Assembly: GCA_037576195.1 (NCBI GenBank) | Contig: CM075101.1 | Location: 26,412,001-26,476,000 of the forward strand | DNA: 64,000 nucleotides | Source of the DNA: Phytoseiulus persimilis | Lineage: Eukaryota; Arthropoda; Arachnida; Mesostigmata; Phytoseiidae | Direction: 5' to 3' | Shown here: positions 39,201 to 50,959 of the stretch, piece by piece | Numbering within the stretch: the first letter of the stretch is position 1 | Layout: each line of letters starts with the position of its first letter | Position numbers and translations under genes: made by a program | Notes under the pieces: generated by a model | Told to the model about the DNA's origin: nothing | What the model saw: the letters and a program-made list of their open reading frames with translations, nothing else | Database searches by the model: none

Positions 39201-39600
39201 CTTCTTCAATACGAGCCTGCTGCGCTATCCAACACTGTCCGAGGACAGAGAGGACGACCGAATTTCCGCGTTGAATATTCGGCTCGACGTGCTCACGTGC
39301 TTGTAGGCGACTCTGTCAAATCGGAGCCTCGTTATCCTGAGTTGGAATCACCGGTTCGTAGTCGCGCAGTGGGCCGGTTCCACTCTGTCATTCGATCGAC
39401 TAGCACAATCACAACTGGACGAACGCAGTCCCGCTATTAGCATTCCTAAGAAGAGTTTATGAGTTGGTAATTTAATGCCCCTGATCGCGACAACCCCACG
39501 AGCGCTCACAGCTGGACGCCTGAATTCGTGGTCCTGAGGTATTCCCGACGCTGTTTGTGACGGCAGGCTTTCGATGGGATCGTCTCAATCGTGGACCAGC
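30300..39600. other. Non-coding, CG-rich stretch with simple repeats
   Basis: No recognised exon. It contains degenerate tetranucleotide arrays (32,580-32,640, 33,840-33,960, 36,430-36,470), a GCC/GCT/GCG triplet region at 33,640-33,790 and a G12 run at 37,706. Minus-strand frames at 33,434-34,021 and 30,410-30,592 are open; the first is Arg/Ala/Ser-rich because of triplet repeats, the second (ending at a GTCGGA border) reads more like protein but stands alone. The composition would fit a CpG-rich promoter or a long first intron. Confidence 0.4.
33640..33790. repeat. Degenerate GCC/GCT triplet-repeat region
   Basis: Dense GCC, GCT and CGC triplets, read as runs of Ala, Arg or Pro in several frames. 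It explains the long open frames here on both strands. Confidence 0.6.
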
Positions 39601-39609
39601 TGTTGTTGA

Positions 39610-40159
39610 TTATGAGCGAGAAGCCGGCTGCCTGGTCAGAATGAGCGATGTGAACGTTTTTTTCTTCCTCGCGTCCAAAACGATGAATCGACAGAAGAGC
39701 TCTGCGATCCACGAAAGACCGAAATTATCATCTGAGATCGTCCTGTTTTCCTGCGTTCCGGTCTTGAGCTCCAGACTTTTCATAGCATTCTCTGTCTCCA
39801 TTTCGGGTTGAGCCCACGCGCGTGAACCGCTGAGGACAGGTGAAATCGGCGTAGTTCCCGACTTCTTGCTCGCTGAACGGCATCTCTTGAGCCCGAAGAC
39901 CAGCGATTTCATCCCCAACTTCTAGCGTTCGAGTGAACCGGAGATGTTGTCGCCCCTTGCTTCTGAGAACTCTGAGGACCTTCAAGAGACTTGGACCATA
40001 AGGATACTGAACATCCCCATCAGAACTCAGACACCACCGCGGATTCCGGTGAACCTGAACGAGTTGAGCTCCGACTTCGCGGGAATTAAGCCGAGCACCC
40101 AAGCGTTGAAACCCTGCGGTGCCGTTATGGTCGAGTGTATTATGGTGCGAGGGCTCCAT
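39610..40159 (-). CDS. Possible minus-strand exon, unrecognised
   Basis: Two overlapping minus-strand frames (40,159-39,728 and 39,918-39,610) read like protein: TLEVGDEIAGLRAQEMPFSE in the first, and LKRCRSASKKSGTTPISPVL followed by NFGLSWIAELFCRFIVL in the second. They lie on the same strand as, and downstream of, the gene start at 44,276, so they may be later exons of it. No splice junctions were found that join them, and no domain is recognised. Confidence 0.25.
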
Positions 40160-43100
40160 AGAAGTTCATTCGAATGGGATCGGGACAAACCGTCTGAAAA
40201 CCGGTGCTGCTCTGTCAATCTATTTCCACGGCTCGAGTTGTTGCCGCCTATCTGTCAGAAGTCAGTCTGTCTTCTGCTTGGCAGGCAACCGGACAGACAG
40301 TCTAGCTGGCTGACTGACTGACGGTGCTCTTTCGTCGTCCAGCTTACTTCTCCGGTTGGTTGGCTGGTTCACGACTTAAACCAATTCTAGTAAAATCTGG
40401 GTGGCCAATCGTCGGCTCCCGCTCTACCCATGTATCTGACCAGCTGGAGCCGGCAAAGCAGAGACCAGCAATTTTTCACACGGCGACGATGAAAACGAAG
40501 GGAAAAATGATCAAGAAGAGGAAAAGATGGACAGCACGGAGAAGAAAAGAGGGTGTGTATGTGTGTGTTCGCTCCGATGCTAGCTTCCAATGCTCGTTCG
40601 GCACGACCAGCAGTACCGCAAGCAACCGATCCAGAACAGATCTACTGGTCCGAACGGCCGAACCAGCAACACCGGCCACGGCAACAACGACGCCAGCAAC
40701 GGATATACATAACGGTTAATTACGTATTCCAGTCGGCAAAGCAAATCCATAAGTGTTCTTCGGCATCTTGTCCCGTTCCATTTTGTTCGGAGCGTGCTTT
40801 CGCGTCTGGGTACTGCAGTTCGACTCTAACGAAGGATCGAGCCTTTGCAATAATGTCGTCGTCGTCGTCTCGAACGAGCTGCTGCTGATGGAAATAGCAA
40901 ACAGCGGAACGAGGACGCGACGTCTTCAGAGGACCGCGGCCTGGACGGATGCGGCTACAGATCGGCAACAAAGCAACGAGAACCGAGTTCCGCGACCAAA
41001 ACTCAATCGGGGACCGCATGACCGACAACGAGAGGTCGTCTCCAGCGTTGGCGCTTGCGCAGAAAATCCTAAAAGGCTCGTCGTTATTAAAAATGAGACA
41101 GAGATAATGTTTTGGATCTTGATCGCTTGCGTTCCTGCTCTCGTTCGCTAGCGTTTCGCAGTGTGGCCTGCGTCCGGAGCAGCGTTGTGCTTCTCGCTCA
41201 CGTTGATGTCGGTTTGTGTGCGCGAGTCTTGACCTCAGGACGCTCCAGAATCCGTAGCCAGCAGCGAGTGGCCATCGAGCCATCGACAAACAATGACGCC
41301 CAATTATATTGTCAATTATTTCTTTTGTTGGCGCGCTCTTCGCTCATTGTTGTTGTTGCTCTGCTCGGTCGTCGTGTAAGCATTAAGTGATTTTTAACGG
41401 TGAACGGCAAACTCTTCTAACGACGATTCGCTCGTTTTACCTCCTCGGCCCATTCACTATTCTCCCCGTCGTTATCGTTATTCATCACCGCGGTCATCCT
41501 CCATCGCTGAAGCGCTCACGAGCTAGAAAATCGCACTCTCTCAAATTCGCAACGCTCAGCGTCCGAAAAACGCTTGGTATGCGCCAGAAACAAGCGTTCA
41601 AGTAGACTGCGAACTCTCCGAGCATTCCGGGATTCTTCAAACGGCGCGAAGTTTGATTTCCCGCAAGCCTCAGTCGAGGCCCAAGCACCGACGGCGCCCT
41701 AGCCGGAAACTGCTGCGGCTTCTGTGCACTAAACCCGTGGAGCGCTTCCCGTAGCTCGATTAGGCTCGCCGGAATTCAGCTGTCCGAGCCGATCGACACT
41801 CACTCAAACAAATCTTCAAACGGTCGCTCGCGTCAGAAGCCGAAAACCCTTCAGCATTTTGATATTTCGGCCCCGATCCGCAGATGCGGCGATTCTGGAA
41901 AATGCTCTCGTCTGCCGCAGCTCGCTGGAGCTGACTTCAAACTTTTTATACACCACTCGATGTCAACGGTGACTGAATGAGTGCTGAGTAAACTTAAACG
42001 TGTTTGAAATTTTGATCGAGGGTGTTTGCTCCACCGATTCCACCATTTCAGATCGCGATCCACTTCGATACCGATCCCACACCGGATCGGATGCTATGTC
42101 TGATTGAGAATCAGAAAAACCAGAAGCTCAACCGAAAGAATCATCGACTGGACGTCTTCCAGACGGATGGGGAGAGAAAATCCCCCTGTTCCTCGGTTTG
42201 TATCCCTGAAACCATTCGGAAACTCAGCTTCCGTCTCGCTTCTGCTAGCTCGAGCGAGGCGTCGCCCGATGCGAGACCCGATTCAGGCTTGGCTGTCGTT
42301 CGCTGATCTCGCGATATTTCCTCGGCTCTACCGCGCTCGATTTGCTTCGGGAATGCAGAAGAGCTTAGCGGACCTCACGTTTTCTTTTCTCGGGGGGTTC
42401 ATTCAAAGTTCAGTTCAATCGAAGGCGGCACTCTCCCCCTGCCGCTCGCTCCTGTTCCTCTCGGTCGGTCTCGCACACAAAGCGATGCCCCTGGGATCGG
42501 CATGCCGCGTACATGCCGAGCGTGCACGGTAAACGACGGAACCGGCGGAGGTGCGGTAGGGGATATCCGAACAGGCTTTGATGGCTGGCTTCTGGCGTAA
42601 GCCCAGCGTCTGTCCGCCGTTCCTGGCTTCGACTGTCTCTTCCTTTCGTTCTATCTATCCGTATATATCTGTGGGCCTGCTGTCGGTTTCTCGGCTGTCT
42701 TTCATCCTGATCATCCTAATGATTCCGTTTAGAAAAAAAAAACCGCTGCCTCCTGGGGGGTCGTCGTAGTTGGAGCAGCCGCAAATTCCGCGGCAGAAAA
42801 GAACGAAGACTAAAAAAAGAACCCGATTGAGCTTTCTCCATCATCGACTGTTTTCCTGCATGTTTCAGTCATCATCAGCATCCTGAACAACACCGGTATC
42901 TCGACGCACATCAGATACAGACGCACACGTACTGGGCGTGCTTCCCGATCGACGAGACAATGGGCTTTCGGTCAGGCGACCGGAATGTTCCAAACTTCAG
43001 ATTGGCTTTCCATGTCTACCCATCGGTGGCCTCCGTTGAACATTTTGCAAGCTCCTTCGCCGAAGATTTCTACATTGACAATGGATCGCAACAGTTCCTT

Positions 43101-43826
43101 AGGGATGGTCAGTATTTTGACGTGGGATTACAATATTCGATTTGAGACCAACGAATTGCGATTATTTCGACTTCATGGTCTGAATCTCAGTACGAATCGG
43201 CGAACTTTTGAGTGGTTAATCCAAGGCCAGCTGCGCTTTATTCGAATTTTCGGAATCCTGCAGCACCGTGATATCTACAGCCAGATACACCTCGACTGCC
43301 GCTGCAAGAAACATGCTCGATGCGGCAGAGACAGTTCTCGATTCCCCTCTTGAGTCCGACCATCGGCTGGCACTGGAGGAGTCGCTTCCAATGAGCGGTT
43401 CCCTAATCGAAGAAATCTCAGAGTTCGGAACCGAGAAGCTACCCCCCCCCTCCCGAAATTTTCATTCTCATATGCGGTCGATGCCATTCCTCCTGTTCAA
43501 CTTTCCCTCGGAATACCTGAGCTCGGCCACGACTCGCGAATCCATCAGTGACCCGGTTCGATTCTCCGACTTCTCCCGTGTTTTCCCCGCGCAATACCCG
43601 CTGACCGGCTAGCGCCGCGAACCTTTGGAGTGGGATTCCTTGGAGGATCGCAAACCAGCGGAATTATAACGTACGGAAAGTAGGAGAAGATTCCAGCAGC
43701 AGGGGAAAACCGCTGGTCCGCGTGTCTTCCAGACGGCCGTGAATGTCGTTTCGCCTATTGCGCCACTCCTTCGAGTGGAAGAACAGTCTCGGTTCTTGGC
43801 ACGGGGATCGGAATCGTTGACCTCAC

Positions 43827-44276
43827 ACTGATTCCTTTTGGATCGGTTTCTGTCGCTTTCTCATGAGCTGAGACGTCGTTTGTTTCTCTCTCAGGTATCC
43901 CCTCATTTTGGAAGTCCCAGGGAATCCGAAGACTTTGTTTCGGATCACCACGGTTTGATCGGCCGTGTCCAGAATTGACACCCCTGCGGGGCATACTGCG
44001 TAATCCCTCGCGAGGTCTCGTTCCCATTTTCCGAAGCCATGCTCCAGCCAAGAAAAAAACTCCAAAGGTCGTCGTATTCCACCGGGTTGTGAACTGACGG
44101 CATCAGCTCGTCCTATACCTAGACGTACGAACACCCGAACACTAGTTTCGTTAGAATCCATACCTTGAAGGGGAATCCTTTGAAGACCTGAGAGATTTAT
44201 CTTTTTTGCTCCGTATCAAATGGTAGAGTGCGGTCAGGCCACCCGAGCTCGAGCTTGACAGCGCCGGTGAAGCCAT
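43827..44276 (-). CDS. First two exons of an unrecognised gene
   Basis: On the minus strand an ATG at 44,276 in a good context (TACCATGG) opens an exon of 113 bases: 37 codons beginning MASPALSSSSSGGL and containing ALYHLIRSKKDKSLRSSKD. It ends at a donor (CAAG/GTATGG) at 44,164. After an intron of only 70 bases an acceptor (GCCGTCAG) at 44,094 opens a second exon, 44,093-43,827, in matching phase, with a donor GTGAGG. Its product includes RRPLEFFSWLEHGFGKWERD, TVVIRNKVFGFPGTSKMRGY and LREKQTTSQLMRKRQK. There is no signal peptide, so the protein is likely intracellular. No domain is recognised. Unlike Shroom, the frame is clean over both exons. Later exons are not identified; minus-strand stretches near 43.3, 39.9 and 29-28 kb are candidates. 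Confidence 0.5.
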
Positions 44277-46507
44277 GGTACGCGTTTGTGCTTTTCGGTT
44301 CGTGATGCCGATGACGCCAACGGTTATTCACGTTTGCCGGCTACTGATGATCGTTTTCGAGAACACTGGATGAGATTGTTTCTGATTCGCTCCTGGCGAT
44401 CATCGTCTTCGGCAGAAAAGCATGCGTCGAAAAAGCACCGAATCACTGTCGGGCTCCCCTGGACCCCGACTCCCGAAGTCCGGCTGGCTGTCCGCTTGCC
44501 GGGCCGTCTATAGCGGCGGGTCTATCTGACCGACCGGGGCCCGGACGGATGGTTCGCGATCGCGCACACACGAACGCAAAAACCCGACAGAATTGAAAGA
44601 CGACGACGATGCCTACGTCCGAAGAGCTTTCTTTTTCTCGATTCTCGGAACGAATTCACAGCTAAGCTCCGGCAGCCAGTGCTGCTTTTTCTTGTAGCCG
44701 TTGTTAGTGTCGTCGTCGTTCTTCTGGCTGTTGGCTTCGGGCCGCGGAGCGCGCGATACTCGTGAACTTGGCTTTGTGTCACTTGCCTTACGGTTCGGCA
44801 GGCAACTCTTCTTTTTCTGTCCGGTGGATTCGCGTTCTGACGGCCCGCTCTCTCGCTACTGATCTCCTTCACGGAGGTGCCCTCTGGCTTCTGTGTTTAC
44901 GATGGCTTTCCGCGAAAGCGGATGGGCGAACTCGGGGATGACCCTTCCTTTCGCCGGTTCTGTATCAGACGGCGGAGGTCGGGCGAGGAGATCCGACCGC
45001 GTTTGCGTTGTTGCGCACAGGAACAGAGGCGATCGTTTTCGCGGGTGTTAAGACGGGCACTTTTGCACCGAAACCTCCCTCTCATCGGGACGGGAACCTT
45101 GACAGAGGTCCTTAACGTCGTGATCACACAGTGGTTGGCTCAGGATGCGCCGGTGGAACTTTCTCACGGGAACACACGTAGAGTTCACACAAGACACGTA
45201 ATCCTCGATGACGTCACTGTTCACTGAGAGTGGGCCGAAAGGCCCCGTGCCTCCGCTGCATGCGATCCGCAAGATTTCCAGGGCAGCGAAATGTACTTCA
45301 GCATGTGCGGCAGCTCCGGTCGAAAGCTAGGCCGGTATTCTGTTTTCGTTCTATGGGTCGTCGGTGGTGCCGTCAGGCTATCGTCGTCGGACCACTGCGG
45401 CGAGTTGCGGAAGGCTGAAGAAGCGGAGAGGGCAACGGCGTGAGGCCGCCGTCCACCACCGGCACTAGCTCCTCCGCCATCGCCATCCACTAACAGACAA
45501 CACCAACACCATCAACAACAACAGCGGCATCATCATCATCGAAGACGGGGAATGAAAAGAAAACACGAAAAGTGGAGCTTTAGAGTGCCATTCGGAACGC
45601 GACGATGTACACTAAGGAGAACTGACGCGTCTGTAGCCACGGTGACGACCGGCGAGAACAATCTAGGGTTCCTGTAGTGACGAGGAATCTCAGATCGATG
45701 GAAGTTTCCTGACCTCTCGGATCCAAAGGAATCAGAACAACGGGAAGCGAGCAATTCGAAGCTTCGTATTCATGTGACACGAAACACGATCACAGGGAAC
45801 TGATTAACTTTCGTATATCCGCGGAGTTCTGTATTTTCTTTTTGTAAGGCGACCCGATGAAAGGAATGAATGAAAAGCACTGAAAAACGCCCCGAGCTCA
45901 AGCCCCGAGTTCGCCGGTTCGGTGGACACCTGTGGTGTTCGAGGTTCTCTTCGATTCAGCTTCCAGCTTGTCATCTAGTTCAAGGGGGGGGGGGCCTTAA
46001 CTCCAGGGGATGTTTCACATGGATAGCATCGTCATGTGACAGTATCCGTAACCTTTCCGGGTCATTACCAGTCCAGCTGCATGAGCCATATCAAATGGAC
46101 GCGAATGTTTCGGGAAGATAACTGTGTGACCGAGTCTTCGTTACGAAGAATGTGCGGGCGGCTGCTCACCAAACGCCCGGAGAAGTGATTACGGGCAGAT
46201 TATCGGAGGAAACTACGCTGGTCCCTAGCGAGAAGGCTGAGAAAAAGCCATGCAGATGAGTCCCTCTCGATGCTGAAAACCAGCCTTCTGGAAACTTCAC
46301 AGGCACCTCAATCCCACGCGCGTGGCCAGAATAATAATCGCATTATGACGTCGTTCGATTCAAGCTCTCTGTTTAATCTAGATTCGGGACTCGCATCGCT
46401 TCGGAACTCAGCGCGACCGAAAGAGACCGAGCGATGTAGGAGGATGTCGCTGATAACCGCTGGAGAATCAGCGCACGAGCTCGGATGTCACGCAAGACAG
46501 CTGTTTG
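44277..46507. other. Non-coding region upstream of the 44.3 kb gene start
   Basis: This region should hold the promoter of the minus-strand gene starting at 44,276. It is CG-rich up to about 45.5 kb, with CAACAACAGCGG-type triplets near 45,500 and a G11 run at 45,984-45,994. No TATA box in a convincing place. No exon recognised. Confidence 0.4.
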
Positions 46508-46966
46508 GATCCTCTGAGCCAAAGGTCGTCAAACTGTGTCGCGACACACCAGGCTGCCGAGGGTGCCAAGGGTGTCGCGGGATGTCGAAGGCGTCGCGGG
46601 TTGTCACGAGGTGCCAAAGGGGCGAATAGTATCGAGGGGTGACAAGGGGTGTCGAATGAGCCAAAACGACGTCTTTCTTCGTTCTGACCATACTTCGTTG
46701 GTGATTCCACCATACTTTTTGGGATTCCATGCAGGTCATTCTGAGGTGGATCCGACCATACTTTTCAATTGCCATGGAGGTGTTCTCGAGGTCGATCTGC
46801 CATATTTCTTGGGGTCAGGTCGACCTGGGAATCTCCTCCGAAGGACGTTGGGACCAGGGAACGCATCCTTCGCCACCGTTCGGCACCCACTCGGCGAACT
46901 CACGGCTGCGGCACCCCTCGACACCGTGGGGTGCCAAACCGGAAAGTTTGACGACCTCTGCTCTGG
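46508..46966. mobile_element. Possible inverted-repeat (MITE-like) element
   Basis: The sequence at 46,512-46,536 (ending AGGTCGTCAAACT) recurs as its reverse complement at about 46,944-46,968, about 80% alike over 25 bases. Inside both ends lie degenerate 20-base repeats of the type GGTGTCGAGGGGTGCC, in opposite orientation on the two sides. The centre holds the 44-46 bp minisatellite. Together this looks like a small non-autonomous DNA transposon with subterminal repeats. No clear target-site duplication was found, and there is no transposase. A long plus-strand frame across it (46,729-47,433) is probably a by-product. Confidence 0.4.
46688..46808 (-). repeat. 44-46 bp minisatellite, copy set 1
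   Basis: The word CCATACTT (one copy CCATATTT) recurs at 46,688, 46,710, 46,756 and 46,800, with shared flanking words (GATCTG/GATCCGACC before it, GGAGGT..CGAGGTCGAT between). The spacing is 22, 46 and 44 bases. The same unit is found in the opposite orientation at 58.84-58.95 kb. Confidence 0.6.
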
Positions 46967-46969
46967 GGA

Positions 46970-49900
46970 TTGTTGTTTTCCGAAACGGTTTCCAAACAAA
47001 GGATGCTGTAACTCAGCGGCGAAAATCGGTAAGTGTGAACGATTACGGGAACCATCGGGTGCTCAGTAGTCAGCGAGTTCTTCCCGTACTCTCTGGCCAG
47101 TTTTCCCGGACTGTCAGCGCAAAGCTCGCCTGTCAACAAAACCCAAATACTTCACCAGGACAGAGCCCCTGTGAGCCGAATGAGTACGTGCAGAGAGGCG
47201 AGCGTTCTCCGGGCGTTTTGGCCCAAAGCGTTCCATTCAGCGCCGACGATCAGTGGAGAATTTTCCACGGGAGCGTGATTTCCTTAACTTCGAGGCGTCT
47301 CACGGGCGAAGAACATCTCCCGACAGCTCGCTTCCCCCAGACTCTGATTACGAGTTTCATCACGCTAGGACCCATTCTGCCCCTCAATGTGATCTCCGTT
47401 GCCAATCATTGCGGTTTCTTAAAGTATGAATGAGGTGTCACGTTTCACGGTGGGGACGAGCGTTTGGGACCGAAGCCGCTCCAACGAAGGCTGGTTCGGG
47501 TATGAATCTCATTTTCAAGGTACATCTCGTTACGATCGTTAGGTCAATGTCGGAAACGTTGAGAGCTGCCAGCACTTCGGGTATCATGCCAACAGAGCTG
47601 AGGAAGCACTATGACCCCCATTTCTTAGATCGGATGTTGATGGGTGTTCGCCAAACACTCTCTTTTCACTAGCGAAGTCGAACCGAAGCCCGACGTTCGG
47701 AAGCGATCGATTCAGATTCAGATCCGATCAAACAGCTCCAAGGTTCTCAGGTTTTCGGAGTTAGTCTCAATTGTCAGTGGTGGTCGAAAGCGATTCGAAC
47801 ACTCATGAGCCAAGTTGGAGCCGATCATCTGCGTCCAGAGAAGCTCTCTTCGAGACCTTCCGGTGGAATTCTCGGCGATTCTGCGATGCTCTCTCGCGCA
47901 ACTATCGGAGGCGCTGCGGGGGCGCGAGGAGGTCAACCCTCGTCGCTCCCTTGCTGTCGTTGCTGCCTGGCCCCACTGACTAAACGACTGAACATTGAAG
48001 AGGCCCGAAAGGCCTCTGAAGTTTCTAACTTCATTGATCTAAGCTAACGGATCTTCAGTGGAGCGACAGCTCCGGTGAGACAACTCAACTCAATGAACAA
48101 ACAGCGAGAGAAGGGAGGGAGGACGGCAGCACACTTCAGCCATCCGTGCAGCCCACGCACCGAAACAAGCAAAGTTTAAATACTGGGGATGTGGGGCTCG
48201 GTTCCAGCAAGAAAAATCTGTCCGCCCTCGCCTCTCGCCGATCCAACCGGACAATAGCAATCGATTCGTGGGGGCTCGTAGCCTTTCTCTTCGCCTACCT
48301 CGAAGCCAATCCCACTCCGAGTTCCCAACGGTAGCGTCACAAAAACTGACTAAAATGCATTTGCTTCAGGATGCTTCAGAGACAGCTGTCTGGCCACTGG
48401 ACTAAGACGGAAGTTTTTGATGATCTTCCCCCCGGAGCATCAAGCGATGGTTGACAACCCTCGAAATTGAGTCGAATTCCAATCACCAGGCAGGTTATTT
48501 CCCAGCCTGGCTCCGAAATCGATCGAGGCTGAATTAGAAATGCTGAGGCGAAAACCTTTCCGTATTCGAAAGTTTCCTCAGGTTCGAGCGCGGGATCAGA
48601 CTTTGGAACTGTTTCGCTGCCAGAAAGACAGCCACGAAAGCATCCGACGCGTGAGCAGACAAGTTGACCAAGTCAGCAGCTATCGAAAGTCGAAATACCG
48701 GTTCCTGCCGGGGTGACTCGATGGATGTCTGCTCGGCCGCGCGCCTGCTTGCTGCCTCGTCGAACGCTTTCCTGCTTGCCTGCCTTGCCTTCTCGGTGCA
48801 AAAGTCCTGCAGTGATAGATGTATTCTCGTAAGAAGATGTTGTCACGAGTCCTCCATGCTGAACAGAAGCCGGGAACGGGATAGGGAACATTTCCCTTTT
48901 AGAATGCTAGCGGCTTTCGCCTTTTCCATTCCATGTCGCACATGTCCACAACCAGCCCGCGACTCGTGATACCCAGTTGATGATTCTCAGAGCATCCTGT
49001 ACCCGCAAGAATGATGTCTGGGTTCCTGTCTCTGGTATTTCGGAGAGCTGTAGACAAGAATTGAATCATATCTCCGTGGAGACAGCTGGGAGCCAGAGGA
49101 CCGAGAGTTGCGCGGGATCACTCTCACTGAGACTCATCGGAGGAGAAGCCGGAGAAGGGACGAAAAGATGGGCTACGCCATGCCGCTTTTCAGAATAGGA
49201 TTGCACGCGAGGGCTGGGCCCGACACGTCATTTTGTGGAGCAGGCATGTAGGAGCGGGAACTACAATCCCGGTCCGAGCTTGTATGCGTTTGTTTTTTTG
49301 TTATGTGTGCGCGTCCCGTTGGGGTCTGCGGGTGTTCCCTGCCAGAACGTATAATTTTCTTCTCAACTTTGCCCACAGATCACGTTTGTTCGATGGTAGG
49401 ATGTGAGCCAGCCATGAAAGCCTGCTCCCTCTCCTACTCTCGCCCTCAATGCTGTACTGGAGGAGGAAACGAGCGGAACCGAAGCTGGCGAGATTGTTTT
49501 TTCATGATCACGACAAGACACACACGGACTCACAGACAGACGTGCAGAGAACTGGCGGTTCGACTCTCAAATGTAATCGTAAATCGATGGAAAGCGGCTC
49601 CAGGCCCCACCTTTATTCTAGCTGCTTCCTCTGTCGAGTGCTCGGAATAAATGCCTAGCTTCATCGTTTCTGCATCCATCCATTTATCCATTCATACACT
49701 CGTCCTTAATCTGCCCATCCGGGCCAGCGATGGCATCTAACACGGGTGATGAGAGGTTTCCGAAGCTTCGTTCCGAAAACGTCGATTAATCACAACGACC
49801 AAGAACGATCATTGTCCCATCTGCGATACTCTCATTCGGATCACCAGCTTCCCCCACGCTATTGAGTACGGTGGTTGTTACCGCGCCGACACCGTACGCC

Positions 49901-50420
49901 CCGCTGAAGAACAATGATCTCTCGCACGCATAAATGCTTTTTAATCGTGCTCGCTCCGAGCAAATGGGCTCCTTCCCTTCCCAGAATATTAGCATTCGGT
50001 TGCATATTCAGTTCAGCCTATGCCGGGCTCTACTTCAAAAACACCCCACTCGACTCAGTTAGTTCATCGTCGTTGGTGGGTATCCCTTCATCCTGATTTT
50101 GCATCAACTATGTGTATGGTCAAGATTTGCGGCATCACCGATTCTCCATCTTTCGACAGCTATTCTTGAATCATTCGCGCGGAGCCTTCGTCGTTTCAGC
50201 TCTTCTCCCCGTCGCAGCTCTCCTCAGCAACGATTCCGGTGTGTTTTTCGAACGTTTTTGGGTGCTAGATCGATGAGAACAGAAAGTTTATGACTTTGCC
50301 ACGTGAGACTGTAGAATATATTTCGCAAGGAAGTCACGGCGAATGCCCGACCGTTGTCCGATCGAGAACTTACGAAATTCGGAACGGAAAAATCGGCAGC
50401 TTCACAGAACTCTTCAGTTG
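46970..50420. other. Non-coding stretch, no gene seen
   Basis: Short open frames only, on both strands, with no domains and no consistent splice signals. Nothing in it stands out beyond scattered trinucleotide composition. Confidence 0.4.
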
Positions 50421-50421
50421 A

Positions 50422-50950
50422 ATGGAGAAAGAGGAAGAGGACTCGTCGGGAAGAATGGAAAAGTTGATTCGTGAAGAATCACCGAGAAACACAGCAGGGC
50501 AGCCGGACAATCAAGTCGCTCCGTCCGCCACCAAACCGAAGCTGAGAAGGAGCGAGCGTCTTCGATCAAGCTCAACTTTGAGAGATTCAAGAACAATCAG
50601 CCAGACGAGTACCCCTCGAAGAGCTTTCACTGTTTTTCATCTAGCCAGGGTTTTGTCGATGACGGCCAACGCCCCGAATCGTCGTTGTTCGACTGGCCAT
50701 CGGGCACCTGAGGAAAATGGGCAACTGAGCCCATTTCAAGTTTGACTTTCAGCAGCCACTGAATCTCAGCCAAGGTAATCAAGCCGCACAGTGCTTCCTA
50801 GAGTGTGGAATCAAGCGCTCTCGCGAATTCGAGTTAAACTCGAAACAACCTTGTGTGCAACTCACGCCTCCGATCCCAACTGGCGTTCCAACAGAAGACT
50901 GTCCTGCTCCAACGTCAGCTCGCCGTATCGCATCATGATGATCACGTCAC
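50422..50950 (+). CDS. Possible plus-strand exons, unrecognised
   Basis: From an ATG at 50,422 one frame gives an acidic then basic stretch (MEKEEEDSSGRMEKLIREES, then KPKLRRSERLRSS). An overlapping frame gives SIKLNFERFKNNQPDEYPSK. A third, near 50,750-50,935, gives QPLNLSQGNQAAQCFLECG followed by a Pro-rich QLTPPIPTGVPTEDCPAPTS. The pieces read like one protein disturbed by frame changes or spliced with unseen introns, but nothing identifies it. Confidence 0.25.
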
Positions 50951-50959
50951 GTGAACGAC

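Noticed and set aside
43268-43612. Open frames on both strands around 43.3-43.6 kb
   Set aside because: Both strands give plausible Ser/Glu-rich peptides and neither has clean splice borders, so no strand could be chosen.
46536-47433. Two long plus-strand frames (177 and 234 codons)
   Set aside because: They run across the minisatellite and inverted-repeat segment and overlap each other in different frames; repeat composition explains them.
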